A stretch of DNA of 64,000 nt, from the NCBI GenBank assembly GCA_032718475.1, contig JAUCBJ010008675.1, forward strand, positions 1-64,000. Direction: 5' to 3'. Below, in pieces: positions 30,275 to 42,649 of the stretch. Each line of letters starts with the position of its first letter. Position 1 is the first letter of the stretch. Made by a program: the position numbers and the translations under genes. The notes under the pieces are model-generated. The model ran no database searches. It worked only from the letters and a program-made list of their open reading frames with translations, and was not told where the DNA came from. This DNA is from Nemertoderma westbladi. Lineage: Eukaryota > Xenacoelomorpha > Nemertodermatida > Nemertodermatidae.

Positions 30275-31201
30275 ATACAGCATGTCCCGTAATATAGTGT
30301 CATTTTCTGATGACACGGACCCCCCCCCCCCCCCCCCCCCCAAATTTTTCTACAAATCTTTATCATATTGCTTGAACTTTGAAACACAACTAGTTCCACT
30401 CACCGTGGTTGACGCCATGAAGCTGGAATTTTCGATTTTGCCTTTAAATTTTTTTTATAGGCGTTTTAAAAAGGTGTCTTTTGCGAAATCGCACCCTCCG
30501 TGTCGTGGCCATTCTTCGCATTAGTCGTAATTTTTTCATATCATTAGAAAGCTTGCGTTGCAAGGATTCATAATATGTAACAATATCTGAATTTCGTTGA
30601 GAAACAGCTGAGATATAGGCGTTCAAATATTGCAAGAATTATTGTTTATTGGAGGCCATTTATTATATTTAATAAATACACGATATTCTGGAACATTTTG
30701 TTTAACTATGAATAGCTACACAATAGATATATTGGATAGGAATACCGCTGTTGCCAACCAACTCATAAAATAAATAACACGTTCTAGAATATTGTGTATT
30801 TATTGAATAGAATAAATGTCCCTCAGCGAACGATACTTCTTGTAATCTTTGATCGCCAGTATATCTCAGTTGTTTCTCAACGAAATTCAGATATTGTTAC
30901 ATATTATGAATCCTTGCAAGGCAAGCTGTTTAATGATATGAAAAAATTACGACTAATATAAAGAATGCAATGATACGGAGGGTGCGATTTCGCGAAAGAC
31001 ACTTTTTTAAAAGCCTATAAAAAAATGTAAAGGAAAAATCGAAAATTCCTGCTTCATGGGGTCATCGACGGTGAGTGGAACTAGTTGTGTTTCAAATTTC
31101 AAGCAATATGATAAAGATTTGTAGAAAAATCTGGGGGGGGGGGGGGGGGGGTGGCCCGTGTCATCATAAAATGACACTATATTACGGGACATGGTGTATA
31201 T
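30275..31201. mobile_element. Long palindromic (foldback/MITE-like) element
   Basis: Two arms of about 360 bp in inverted orientation, starting 'catgtcccgtaatatagtgt' and ending with its complement, separated by ~200 bp of unique AT-rich sequence. The left arm carries a 22-nt C run (30320-30341) and the right arm a 19-nt G run (31133-31151) at mirrored positions. Apparent ORFs in both arms are mirror images without domain content. This looks like a non-autonomous DNA transposon, possibly flanked by TA. Confidence 0.8.
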
Positions 31202-32451
31202 AATATCAATCTGTAGTAAATCGATGATGAAAACTATCGAGATGAAATGTTTGTTTTTAAAATAATTCCATCGGAGATATCCTGGAGGTTTTTACGAGTT
31301 CATTATTTAATTAATTAACAGATTTTATGCGAAGCACCTTGTGTTAGTAGACGGTTGATTAAGCCGCTCAATCCGGTATTAATTACTGATCCCACTAAAC
31401 CGTCTTCCAGCGAGAGGAGCGACGGAAGAGTGTTGTACTAAACATCCTCCACTCAATACAACTCGTTATTCACGCGGGTTTTCTTTCAGAAAGATTATCT
31501 CTTCGAGTGGAGATAATGTTTGCTGTAGGGCAGTTGTAGATCGGTCATCAGCAGGAATTAAATCCAAGTAACTAGACACAAATAATGACTCCCTTATAAG
31601 GAGGGAAAATAATGCTACTCTCTGAATAATGAGATGATCATGAGATGCTCACATTTCCAATGAAAAGTTCACGATTCTAAATTGCGGAATAATTATTTTA
31701 TTAATTTCTTTGTTTCGCAATTTGTTCTTTGTTTATTCGAGGACTCAAAAAATACGTATTTTTTTTAAACTGATGTAATATGATTATATAATAATTATTT
31801 TACAGTTTATCACAAATTTACTATAATTTATCATCTTATTAGCGATGCAATTTTGTTTAGTCCAGGATTAGCGGTTATTATTTAGAGAGTATGACAAGCT
31901 ATCTGCGTCGTTTAGCTCATGCGTGTGAGCGTAAGCGTGCACAACGAGTTCATGTCTCGTTTACAACACGTTTTGTACACAATTAATTGTTTGACCTTGT
32001 AAGAATTAAATTCGCGTATTGTTGTGCCGGCTCCTTTAGCCTCCTGGCACGTATCGTAATACCGTAAAGTGAATGGTGACCCTGGAATCTTTTCTTTTTG
32101 TAGTGCCATTCAGCTGGCTGTCTGTCTGTGTGCAGTAAGTGCATGTATTATTCGTACTTTACCGTATCACAAGAGAACAATTAATTGCTCCCAACATGCG
32201 ACGACGAGAAAAACAAACCACTTATTTCGTGCTGTGTTACTGTGTTATTTATGGGTTTAGCATCTATCCGTGTAAAAAAAAACTTAAATTTAGGTGTGTT
32301 TGCGCATGCATGGGGGTTACTGCATAATATGCGCCAATTTTTATGTACCCAATATGTCCGTGCATTCCTATCTATTCTTATTAACCTTAATGCACAATAT
32401 ACAGACATTAAGAAGTGAAATGTCGTTTTGATTTATAATGGCAGTTCAAAT
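31202..32451. other. No gene seen
   Basis: AT-rich intergenic sequence. Several overlapping short ORFs around 31900-32420 occur on both strands, without recognisable domains or a supported gene model. Confidence 0.45.
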
Positions 32452-32558
32452 GGGTATAAACGTTATGCCTATGCCCAAAATTCATGACCCATGCCCAAAC
32501 CCAAATCCCATGCCCTTTTGGGCATGAGTTTGGGCATGGGCATAACGTTATTACACCC
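32452..32558. repeat. Hairpin-forming inverted repeat
   Basis: Arms 'taaacgttatgcc' and 'ggcataacgtta', enriched in GCCCAT/ATGGGC words, enclose a ~60-bp centre that itself holds CATGCCC...GGGCATG pairs. This predicts a strong stem-loop or cruciform. It may be a tiny MITE. Confidence 0.65.
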
Positions 32559-32994
32559 AGTTCGAATCCGGCGTCTGAGTCTGAGGTAACTGTAATATAA
32601 TTATTAATTAAAATTATCTGAAGTACTGGAGAGGAGAGGTTTAAAGATCTTCTTATTGCGCAATACCGGTACATTTTAGAACTATAATTATTAGTTATCC
32701 CATTGAGAAGGACACTAATTCGGCGTGTTTCCCGGCCCCATATTATCCGTTTGTGGTTCTGCGTCTGTCGTCTGAGAACCTACATTTGTAATGTCATGGA
32801 CACAGACAGCTGATTGACTGTAAGTAAACCTATTCGTCAAGAAATGTTGAATTATAGAGAACAACAAAGGGACGTCTTTGGGACTTTAGGGCGCGTTAAT
32901 AATAATTACTGGCGCGTAAGAGGGCAGATTGGGAAGAAGATTCCTACGGCGACAGAAGGAATTATTTCGTTGCTAGGGCTGTAAGGTTTGTTAA

Positions 32995-33402
32995 CTAAAT
33001 CAGTGCCGGAACCACTCTTATTGTTAACACGGAAGTATCTACTGTACCTCCCACAGTAGAAGGATTCCTACTGCCGTCACAGTTGCCTTTATTAGTTGAG
33101 TTGGTCCGCTTTATAATTGCTAGCCATTTGAGTTGCCATAATCGAATCAGACAATAGCACCTAGTAGGTTGGGGCCAATCTTTTGGTAAATCTCTTCGTA
33201 CCCTAGTAGTGGCTGTGTAGCGGAGCTTCACTAAGTTAGATGGGGGTTCAAGGGTCAGTCGTAGAAAGCCCAATATTGTAGATAGAAAGCAATCTGTTCG
33301 ACGGAGCGTCGCAGGTTTACTGTGTGGTTCCCACGTGGAGATTAGTGACGTATTAGTAAATGTTAAACCGATAAAATACACCAGATGACGGGTTATAAAC
33401 AA
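32995..33402 (-). other. Unrecognised 135-codon ORF
   Basis: An open frame with mixed composition (contains STWEPHSKPATLRR and RRDLPKDWPQPTR). No domain, signal peptide or clear partner exon is visible. At this length it could be chance or a retroelement scrap. Kept only because it is the longest frame between the GPCR and the PRDM-type gene. Confidence 0.2.
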
Positions 33403-33584
33403 TATCCGATGTATAACATTACTGTAAATATTTGCTTTGTCCCTTCTGGCTCTATAATAAATAAATCATTTCAATGTTTAAAAAATCTAAAAGTATTGTA
33501 CTGTAGTTTTGCTTATAAGCCTCTTAATTTAGACCTAACAACTGTAGTCCCTATTTTAGAAACATCTTTCATTATAGTAAAATA

Positions 33585-35374
33585 ATTAATGTTAGTTTGT
33601 AAGGGTGTCGGCAATTTCATTGGCAACGCGTCTTGGTCCTTTGGTCGTTGGGTCTTACGTATCCTTGTATTTGTATTGTATTTTGTAGCAATTAATTGTA
33701 CTTTATGTACAGCTGATTATACTCGCAAATATGAACTATAGTAAAACCTATGCTAATATTGGCTGTTGTTTAATGTTTGATTAGAATAACATGTCTCTGT
33801 AACCGGCACCTTTCCCTTAATATTCTCAGGACCTAACGCCTCGGGCGGGACCCAACAACCGAAGGATCTAATGACGCGGAACCATTTCATTACCTCATAT
33901 CTTCGCAAGAGAAGCGAGCTACGTCATCAGGATATTAAACATTAATGTATATCGTTTACATTCACCTCGGCAGGCATAGATCTTTCGTTTTGTGTTTTTA
34001 TACTTTCTATTGTGTGAGTTAACTAAATGACTTGTCACACTGCATTCGAATTCACAGAGACAATCAGCATTAACATTCCTCTTTCATCTTTAAGCCAATC
34101 AAAAAACTTTCCGATTCAATGGAAGAGAAAAAGTCAAGGAGGTGAATTTAAAAATGATTAAAACCGAAAACAGGCTGTCTTCTTATAAATGGTGACCTTC
34201 GAGGCAGGAAATTCCGAAAAATTCATTTAAAACTGCAACTAAACGATTTGAAACAATTTGATTTGGGTTGGTTGTTAGAATGTTACCGTAGGAATCCTTG
34301 TAAGCGCTGTGGCGTTAACTAATTCGGCTCCTATATGAAGCGACACCCACGATATATCATATACCCAAATCATCAAAGTCCATCGATTTGGATTAGAAAC
34401 GCAATTCAGTTCGGTTCATCGGCCCGTTTTATTTAATTACAAAGAAATTGACTTGTGTCGACTATAGAATTAAACTCGCTGTTCATCCAACTGTAGGCTA
34501 CTGTACATTTCATATTTTTTTTTATTCAAATAATACCAGAGTTTTAAGGCGGAATAGTAACACGATATCAGTAGTAGTGTAGGCCCTTACTAATAACTCA
34601 CTAAAATGAAACTGTAACCTGTTTCATTGACTGATTGTTTTTCAATAAACTAACGTAACCTGCTCCTTTTCTTTAATGAATAATTGAACATTAAGACGAC
34701 AAGATATTAATTCGATGGGATGGTATCTGCATCGCGTGCCCCACCCCCCTCCATTCACGACACCTACCGGGTATATCTCCACTATAAATTTTCCATCTAA
34801 CATATCTTTTATGTGTCCCCAGCATTTCAGAAATATTTAATAAGTAATATTTGAAATACATATATTATATTCTTAAATATTATGTAATATAGTAATATAG
34901 AAGACAGAATAGGAATGGGCACCTTTATATACTTTGGTTAAATAACAATATCATTACAGTTACAGTAAATTTATAGGACAATCATAAAACCTACTCTACT
35001 TAACTGAAAGTTTACGATAAATGTACTTAAAAAAACTTAAACTTAAAAAGTTTACTTAAAAAACCCTTTTCGTTTAATTTAATGATAACTTAAAATTATT
35101 TAAATTTAAATAAGTTTTGTTTTTTTACTATAAATAAGTTAACCATTACCAAATGGACAAACCCCCAATAACCTCGAACTACACACACGTGTTGACTTTA
35201 CAAAACTCCAGCATATTATGTTAATTAATTAATAAGTATGTAACAATATTTGGAATGTGTTTCGGAAGCTAAAAAGTATAAAATAATCAAACATTAAACG
35301 CCACAAATATTCCAGCAAAATTATCGCACTTAACAATGAGTCACGTGGTTTCTTGAAAAAATATATTATTCAAG
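33585..35374. other. No gene seen; two decayed repeat copies
   Basis: Contains degenerate copies of the 'tttattgttttggtta' family at ~33750-33835 and ~34596-34760. The latter has 'aactgtaacctg', 'taacctgctcctttt' and 'aacattaagacg'. The rest is AT-rich and contains the 3' flank of the PRDM-type gene. Confidence 0.45.
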
Positions 35375-37525
35375 TTATTTGTGAGGCGGATAGAGCCAAG
35401 GGCTTCTTGTGTATGGTGAGAAATTATCGGGGACGTACATATCTGCTGGTAGGTGGGGTAAATAGTTATAGTTAAAACCAGAACGCTGAAGAAAAGAGGT
35501 GTAACCGAAGTACAGAGGATGATTGGGGGGCAAGGGTGGGGGAAACATGGGTCTCCCAGGGGGGACACCTCCCAGATCGAACATTGGTGATGTCATGGGC
35601 TTGATTGGGCTCGGGATTGGTTTCATAGGTGTCAACATATCGGATAGATTCAGTGGTTTAGACGGTTCTTTAGTTGGCGATAATAACATTGGAATATCAT
35701 GTCGAGATAGTTTTGATTGCAAACTATTCCCAGACTGATTCAATCGGTCTAAGCTTTCATTGGACGAACTCTGTCCACTGGGAGAGTCCATTTCCTTAGC
35801 GTCGTTGTTTTTATTATTCGGAGAAATATTAGTGGAATTAGGAACGCCAATAATATTGTCCAAATTCTCACGACTCGGTAAGTCTTCCAGTGAGTTCAGT
35901 TTAGGGGCGGTCATATCACTTTGCCAAATTGTCGACTCATTCTCGTGTTTTTTCAAGTGCCTCTCCAAATTCGTTTGTTGGCCGAAACATTTCTCGCAGA
36001 TGCGGCATTTGTATGGTTTCTCGCGATTATGGATGTTACGCACGTGTCGCTGCAAGTTGGAGGATATGGAGAAGGCGCGCGAGCAATACTTGCAGGAGTA
36101 GGGTTGCTCGCCCGTGTGGGTGCGGAGGTGGCGCGTCAGGTTGGCACTGCGCGGGAACATCTTGCCGCAGTACTTACACATGTAGCGGTCGCGCGGTTTT
36201 ACCGCGCCCCCTGGTGGAGAGACGGGGGGTCTACACAGGTCGAGTCGAGGGTGGCTGGTCGAGGGGTGGAAGCGGGAACGCATCATAAAGTCGGTGGGGG
36301 GAACGAGCTGGGCTCGGTTCATGTACGGAGTCGTCGGGTTGTAGACGGGACTTGGATGGGGCGGTGGCCCGAACTGGGGAGAGAAGAACCCCCGTCGATG
36401 TCGCCACATTTCCCGGTGGTACAGAGACTCCCGATTCTGCCAATCAGACTCCAGATTCAACCTCAGCGATCCCATAGCAACAGGTTCATTTTCCTCATCC
36501 GTATCTCCTTTCCCCTCAACATCTATGATCATTTCGGAGTCGCTAATTTGTTTATCGTCGTTGTTTGTCGTCTCGAATTTGGAGTTTCCATCATTGATGT
36601 CAACCTCATTGATTTCACTCTTTTTGTTTGACAAATCCAGTGGTTCATCGTGTTCAGAGGAATGATCCGCCCCCTTCCGCTCAATTGTCAGATCAAACGG
36701 TTGGTTGTTACAAGATGACATTTCTTTTACTTCACTCTGATTGCTGTAATCAATTGGTTCTTCTGGCGATATTCCATTCGCCAAAGAGGCTGTTGAATGA
36801 AAAGTGGAAATGCGTTTATCATTTCCGTTTGGAACTGAATTTTTAGTGAACTTTGAAAGCATATGAAGTGGTGTATCTACGCCATGCGACTGAAGGAAGA
36901 CCAATCTATCGTGTTTAACTTTCGCATCGAGATCTTGAGGTCTTAAGGAATGGAAGGGTTCGAAAGCATCCCTGGTCATGCAGTTCATGGATGAGAGTCG
37001 ATTGGATGGTGAGACCACACCGGGAGGGAGGAACCCTATAGGATGTGAGTCGCTTAGTGGTTTCCGATCTACGGACACTTTGTTGCAGAAACGTCGGTGT
37101 TTATTGAGCGAACTTAGCGATTTAAAACGGTCACCGCATGAGCCGCATGATAGCTGACGACGGCAGTCGGCGTGGAGCCGTTTATGGCGACATAAGTTGG
37201 AGAACTGGGTGTAGGATTTATAGCAAACATCGCAGCTGAATGGTTTTACTGAACTGTGGATGTGAGCGTGTTGTTTTAGACCGCTGAGACTCGCGAAACC
37301 CTTTCCGCATTGCGGACACACGTGTATGCGAGAGTGCTCATCCTCCTGGTAATGCATCTGGTGACTCACAGGCGAGGAATAGTTATTCTTTGTCGTCGTA
37401 TTTTCGTCCGTTTCGTATTCTGTATCGTATTCACCGTCTTCCTCGTTGTGACTGAAGTTCTTGTTGACATCGTCAGATCCCATGTCTGAGGAGTCGTCCT
37501 CACTGGATGATACGTCGGAATAATA
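35375..37525 (-). CDS. PRDM3/PRDM16 (EVI1/hamlet)-type zinc-finger factor, terminal exon
   Basis: The exon starts after the acceptor GTTTATGTTTCAG (37526) and encodes 716 residues. First comes an acidic linker ([14 protein letters not shown]). Then come three fingers nearly matching the last fingers of the EVI1 N-terminal cluster ([36 protein letters not shown]). Next are CtBP-corepressor docking motifs PFDLT and PLDLS. Last are three C-terminal fingers of EVI1 type ([49 protein letters not shown]). The C-terminal end is Pro-rich, with a PLNLSD motif. The family comprises nuclear DNA-binding regulators of cell fate. Compared with vertebrate PRDM3/16, the first fingers and the PR domain are not in this exon. 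ATG 37546 lies in the intron and is not the start. Confidence 0.9.
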   Translation of the reverse strand, partial: YYSDVSSSEDDSSDMGSDDVNKNFSHNEEDGEYDTEYETDENTTTKNNYSSPVSHQMHYQEDEHSRIHVCPQCGKGFASLSGLKQHAHIHSSVKPFSCDVCYKSYTQFSNLCRHKRLHADCRRQLSCGSCGDRFKSLSSLNKHRRFCNKVSVDRKPLSDSHPIGFLPPGVVSPSNRLSSMNCMTRDAFEPFHSLRPQDLDAKVKHDRLVFLQSHGVDTPLHMLSKFTKNSVPNGNDKRISTFHSTASLANGISPEEPIDYSNQSEVKEMSSCNNQPFDLTIERKGADHSSEHDEPLDLSNKKSEINEVDINDGNSKFETTNNDDKQISDSEMIIDVEGKGDTDEENEPVAMGSLRLNLESDWQNRESLYHREMWRHRRGFFSPQFGPPPHPSPVYNPTTPYMNRAQLVPPTDFMMRSRFHPSTSHPRLDLCRPPVSPPGGAVKPRDRYMCKYCGKMFPRSANLTRHLRTHTGEQPYSCKYCSRAFSISSNLQRHVRNIHNREKPYKCRICEKCFGQQTNLERHLKKHENESTIWQSDMTAPKLNSLEDLPSRENLDNIIGVPNSTNISPNNKNNDAKEMDSPSGQSSSNESLDRLNQSGNSLQSKLSRHDIPMLLSPTKEPSKPLNLSDMLTPMKPIPSPIKPMTSPMFDLGGVPPGRPMFPPPLPPNHPLYFGYTSFLQRSGFNYNYLPHLPADMYVPDNFSPYTRSPWLYPPHK

Positions 37526-40244
37526 CTGAAACATAAACAAATACAATAAATAAAGAAAATGTTAAGACAAGGATTAATACGCAACTAATAAATTATATAC
37601 TTTTTTACACTTTATAATAAATTTAATTTTTAGAGACTGCCTTAAAATTTGTTTCGGTAAACCGTGGATGGATACATTGTGAGCAAGTAAACAAGTGAGA
37701 TTACTTCTCACTTCTAAATAGTTCGTTAATAATATGGTAAGTTTAACAAGTAAACCTTGACTGATAACCCAAATTTCATCTTTATTCTTCGTTCCCCGTT
37801 ACGGCGACAAAAGAGATTTATAACTTTAAACGTTAAACACAATTGATGTGAGTTCGAAACTAATGCCCAATAGTGAGTAACTTTTGAAATGTTTATCTGC
37901 GTGTTTCAGGTCCAACCCACATCTTTATATAAGTTACTCAACAAACACCTGAGTTGTATAAGTGGGCAGATGATTTTATAATACGTCGCAATAGCTATTA
38001 CTTAATAAGGAGAAAGGAAGTGCAAGATTTATAAAACGTAAATCTCAAAAGCAATCATTTAGTAAGTGGAAATACTGCATTAAAGATTCTTTATAACGGG
38101 TATCATTTATTATCAGTTCGAAGACAAATTTACTTAGTAACTAACTAACACGCGTCAAGCAGTTAGTGTGTTGTTAGCTGTTGACCAAATACTAGGTGTT
38201 GGGTAATTTACGTACAAACACAGCATAGTGTTTCGTAACCATAGGCCTACACCGGTTGCTTCGATTTAATTGTTCTAAATAATTCATTTTATTCCATCGG
38301 ATAAGATATTTACCGCCCCGAGATATCAAACATGTGTTACTACTGATATAGCGGTAGGCGGTAATATTAAGGGGTCTGTCTATCTGGCAGTAAGTTTATA
38401 CAGTAACGTTGTCGGCCTAACTGCCTGCTTCAGCTGTTTATAATGTTATGTAGGGCCTAGGGTATATTTCACTATAGTCCCTTCACCAGTTTTTAAATTT
38501 CCCTCTACTACTGTATTTCTACTATTCAGGTATTGAAATTGAATAATAGCTATTTACATTGTGAACTGTGTATACAAGTTTTTATTAATGTCAACTTGAC
38601 CCCTTAATATTATTATTATTTAAAGATTTACTGACAATCATTAAAACTGTTTGACTGTAAACTGTTAGAAATCGACTCGAACGGTTCATCTCTAGTTTTG
38701 TTTATGTGAGGAGGGTTACGAGGATGTTGCCCCTATAAAAATTATCCGAATATGACAGTCCTGCATCCGAATCGAACTTGAGGATGGCCTTGTTCTTATG
38801 AACTTATAATGTGATTGATACCTTTAACTTATTTAATTGAAAAAATTATGAAACAAGTCACTGAGGGTTGAAAAAGGCACTAATTGTACCTTTTCGGCAT
38901 ATAACACCTCGTCAGTTTGTGCCAACAACTTTAACCAATTGATACTAAAGTAATTCATTTTTGAAAATATTTTTTTACACAAAAATGTTTTTCCAATGGA
39001 TAATAATAATGGAGAGATTGTTGTATAGATATATCTTTCCGTAGTTAGTTAGCATTCAATGAGCATCCTGGCAGCAATAAAACATTAGCAGCAATATAAA
39101 TTACCATTTGTGTGTAATTGGATCTTTCAGAACTACAACTGTATGTTGGGGGTTTTGTATAAAGATGTTAGATAAAGGGAGTTCGATCCGTCAGACAATA
39201 GGAGGATGGACTTACAAATAGACCTATTATAGATAATTATTGCAATATGCAGTTTCTGCGTTCAAAGCTTCTTTGGATGAAAGGATGGGATTAGCAATAT
39301 ATGATGCGGCATTATGTTGGGCATTGCGAGTAAGATATGATTAAATACACTGCGCTACATTCCTAATACAGTTAGTTGGTTGCTTTAGTCACTGAGTCAA
39401 AGACAGACATAATTTCTTGCAACGTCTTATCACAATGAATAAACAGTGAGGACAATAATAAAGTAGTGGGAACTTTTACTCAGTGAGGCTGTATACTCGG
39501 GGAGTTAATCATCTCCATATAACGATGCTGAGAAATGAGCACATGCTTCGAAATATATATTTGTCATGTGTGTTCAGAGACAGCGTGTTATATCTTTAGG
39601 AGGCTGGCTAAAGTAGCGGGGAATATGTGACGGACGGGTGGGTGGTGGTACATTGCGCACAAAGTAAGCAAATAAGATAAGATAAATTCGCAGTCACTTC
39701 GCTTCTCTGTACAATGTGACTTCCAATACGTTGACGGTGTTAATATTAATTATATAGGAAACCCAATAAGCATCTCAAGCGGATATAGACAAACATTGTG
39801 AGTCTATAATGTTAAATTCTCAATTTAGGGAAAGGAGCAGGTTACAGTGGCACGTTATTTTAACCAAACCAATAAACTAAACACAATAGAACAGGTTACA
39901 CTTTTATTTTTGAGAATAATCAGCTGTTATTTGCGTCGAATTTCCCCTGGAGAGGGATGAATTTTTATTGCGTCCAGCCCCCCCCCCCCCCCCCCCCCCC
40001 TATCTGCGATTCTGGAAGAAAGATAATCAAATAATAAAGCTTCTTAACATTTTATTAACATCAGAATGTTGAATAATCATAAATTAAGGAGTTGAAATAA
40101 ATATTCAATTTTATCAGAGATCAGACTGCTTAGTATATGTTTAGTTGAGTTTCTTTAGTTTAGTATGTTTGATTGTACACTTATGAATTTAGTGTATTAT
40201 GCAATAAGTTTAGTGCTTCCTTCACTCTATTAAATAAATCTTAC
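37526..40244 (-). other. Intron of the PRDM-type gene
   Basis: A 2.7 kb interval bounded by a GTAAGA donor (40244) and a TTTCAG acceptor (37526). It holds a repeat with a 23-nt C run at 39805-40000. No further exon was recognised. Confidence 0.7.
39805..40000 (-). mobile_element. 'tttattgttttggtta' family repeat with poly-C edge, in PRDM intron
   Basis: Reverse-complement copy of 27379-27640: 'gttaaattctcaatttaggg', 'taaccaaaccaataaacta', 'ggatgaatttttattgcgtc', then a 23-nt C run (39978-40000). It is one of the best-preserved copies. Confidence 0.7.
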
Positions 40245-40400
40245 CTTGTAACTCGAATATCTGCTGTCTTGGAATTTATCGTCCGGTGTGGTCTCGTTTA
40301 CATTATTTGCACCAACACGATCGCCTGAAGTCGACGATCTTAATTCTTTGGAATTTGGGCCTCGAATTGTCAAATCCTCAGCAATATCCATAGCTAAATT
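40245..40400 (-). CDS. PRDM-type gene, upstream exon with candidate start codon
   Basis: A 156-nt interval between an acceptor (TTATCTTTTACAG) and a donor (TACAAG|GTAAGA), open in phase 0 and joining in frame to the 37525 exon. It encodes 52 residues, starting NLAMDIAEDL and rich in Ser, Asp and Asn, with no finger. The ATG at 40391 could be the start of a short, PR-domain-less isoform (765 residues in total). Alternatively, more exons lie upstream and the Met is internal. The conserved-looking MDIAEDLTIRG start supports real coding sequence, but I did not match it to a known domain. Confidence 0.65.
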
Positions 40401-40502
40401 CTGTAAAAGATAAAAAAAACTATCAATTAAAGGGTTGCAATTAAAACAGACATTGACAAATTTTTAATAACAATAAATAAAATTAAATTAAATTTAATTA
40501 TT

Positions 40503-40630
40503 AATATAATGCTGCAGTTCGCGCTCCTCCGGTCTAGCTCCCTCTGCCTGCGTGGAGGTCGGCGTCCGTGGCGGGGCTTGGGATTTGGAGACGGTGCGGG
40601 TTTGCGTGGCGCTGATTTGGGTAACTACTG
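40503..40630. other. GC-rich block in AT-rich flank
   Basis: About 120 bases with many CG dinucleotides, standing out sharply from surrounding AT-rich DNA, 100 bp upstream of the PRDM-type exon. On the minus strand one frame is rich in Pro/Arg/Lys (PSPNPKPRHGRRPPRR). It could be a coding or 5'-UTR exon, a CpG-rich promoter, or inserted sequence. Confidence 0.35.
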
Positions 40631-41529
40631 ATTACAGTAATTATTGTATTAAGTAAATTTATCAGCATTTATTAATCATTTATTCTACAGTAAATATATT
40701 ATTTTATTTACCTGAAATTATAATATAATAATAATAATAATTAATAATAATAATTATTAATATTAAAATTAAAATAACTAAATTTCTTTAAAATTTCGAA
40801 TACAATACGTTCACACTACTGCTAGTAAAACATCAATCGACTGAAAACTCACACCAGCTGTAGATTGAAATTGTATTACAGTTTCGGATGAAATTACATG
40901 TAAATCCATTTTTCGGACCATCACTTCATATTCAAAATATCAGTATTAATATCTTTCGAACTAATATCAAATGGCGTATTTTTGGTGTTTGCATTCGTTT
41001 TTATGCACCATTGCCGTTTTTCATATATTCGGGTTCGGGTTATGAATAAACTAATTTTCAACGAAAGGTAATTCAATCATTCAACAATTCATAACACTCA
41101 TAATTATTGTTGGACTTTGTCCAGATTACTGAACCTCTGGGCCAGCTAAGTGACTAATGCACATTAATCAAACACGGAAAATCCAACGTCTTTATTAATC
41201 AACATTTCAATATAACATAAGAACAAATAGGATTTAACTCTTATGTAGGGAATATTCCCCTACATTTAGTCTATTTCCGTTTCTGACTTATAATTATAAT
41301 TGTATCAGTTATTATAAAATAAAAGTCGTTCTATTGCCTATTTCATTGCGTAGGCCTTTTTCCATGGTGTAATCTATATATAACTTTGCATAATTCTGTA
41401 CAGTACAAGGACAACTCAAACATTTATTATTTGGGTGAGTGTCCTAGACTCAATTGTATAATAATTGTGACAGTACCAGTAGTTAGGTAGATGCAATCTG
41501 GAAGTACCACTTAATTAATACCTTTAAAA
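40631..41529. other. Intergenic region between divergent PRDM-type and REEP genes
   Basis: AT-rich and without an ORF. The only element I would mark is a TATA-like box near the REEP gene (own entry). Confidence 0.4.
41374..41384 (+). promoter_or_regulatory. TATA-like box upstream of the REEP gene
   Basis: CTATATATAAC lies about 150 bp before the REEP ATG, a plausible core promoter position for a short 5' UTR. In such AT-rich DNA a match is weak evidence. Confidence 0.25.
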
Positions 41530-42180
41530 ATGATAACAAGAGGTCAACCGAAGTCAATGCAAGCACAAATGGAGGAATATCGACTTAAACTAGAAACATT
41601 CCTCTACCAGAAGAATGCATTCACGGATATTTTAACGCAGATTGAGCAGAAAACCAAAGTGAAACGAACCTACATGGCGATGGGAGTGGTCGGGGTGATT
41701 GCCGCTGGTCTCATAGTCGGATACGGGGCTCAATTCCTGTGTAACTTTATCGGGTTCCTTTATCCCGCCTATAAATCAGTAAAGGCGATAGAGACATCAA
41801 CTAAAGACGACGACACGCAATGGTTGATATATTGGGTGGTTTTCTCTTTCTTTATGCTCGTCGAGTTTTTCTCCGATATTTTTCTGTTTTGGTTTCCGAT
41901 GTACTATTTGCTTAAGTGTGTTTTCCTCCTGTGGTGCATGGCGCCCACATCTTTCAACGGTTCCACCATTATTTATAACCAAATAATTCGTCCATTCGTG
42001 TTGCGACACGAAGCTGAGATAGACCGCGCTATTGTCGACCTCAAACGGAAGGCTTCCATTGTGTACGGGGAGGCCCATCACGTAGTCTCAGACGCAGCGG
42101 GCGAGGTTGTCACAGAAATAATAAAAGATAAGATGAAAGCCGACAGCGACGTGAGTGATGATGATAATAAAGACTCATAG
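41530..42180 (+). CDS. REEP5/REEP6 (TB2/DP1/HVA22) family ER-shaping protein
   Basis: 216 residues, close to the usual ~190-210. Family marks: the N-terminal helix FLYQKNAFTDIL with TKVKR; a first hydrophobic hairpin (~50-72); the signature FLYPAYKSVKAIE (~76-88); DDTQWLIYWVVF; a second hairpin with EFFSDIFLFWFPMYYLLKC and LLWCMAP; the segment IIYNQIIRPFVLRHE; and an amphipathic, charged C-terminus. Members insert as wedges into the outer leaflet of tubular endoplasmic reticulum and generate curvature. The ORF is uninterrupted in one exon, whereas vertebrate relatives are split by several introns, so it may be a retrocopy or a lineage that lost introns. No disabling change is seen. The next in-frame ATGs (near residues 10 and 14) could also serve as start. 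Confidence 0.9.
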   Translation: MITRGQPKSMQAQMEEYRLKLETFLYQKNAFTDILTQIEQKTKVKRTYMAMGVVGVIAAGLIVGYGAQFLCNFIGFLYPAYKSVKAIETSTKDDDTQWLIYWVVFSFFMLVEFFSDIFLFWFPMYYLLKCVFLLWCMAPTSFNGSTIIYNQIIRPFVLRHEAEIDRAIVDLKRKASIVYGEAHHVVSDAAGEVVTEIIKDKMKADSDVSDDDNKDS

Positions 42181-42649
42181 GTCAAAATAACTGAAACATT
42201 TTCTAAATAATTTATTTAATTAACCTAATTGTCAATTTATCTGTGGTCATTTCCATTTGGGAATGTCGTGTTCTCGTATTATAGTGATTCCCACTCCCAG
42301 TACATACAGTACAAGATATATAAATGGAATTGTTATGTGAGATTGAGATACATTTATGTTCTTTATACATTGTCGACTGTCGTAGTTTAATATTTGAAAT
42401 TAGAATTGAAATTGTTATTGTCGGATATCAAAATCTCCCGTTATTTATATTTGTAAGGTAGTGTAGTAACAGACTAGTAGTTCTTTTTGTGATATAATAA
42501 TAAGTTGAGGCGAAAGTTTCTAAAACTTTTTGCAAGAATTTCAACATCTTCAAATTACATCCACCACATCCTTCAAATTAAATTCATCTTACAAATCGCT
42601 GTCTGTGATGATCAACACTCTTAATTCACTGGTCTGTTTATACAAGATA
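42181..42649. other. No gene seen; 3' flank of REEP gene
   Basis: AT-rich. No clean AATAAA close to the stop codon was identified. Confidence 0.4.

Noticed and set aside
35921-36631. 236-codon plus-strand ORF
   Set aside because: Antisense shadow of the PRDM-type zinc-finger exon.
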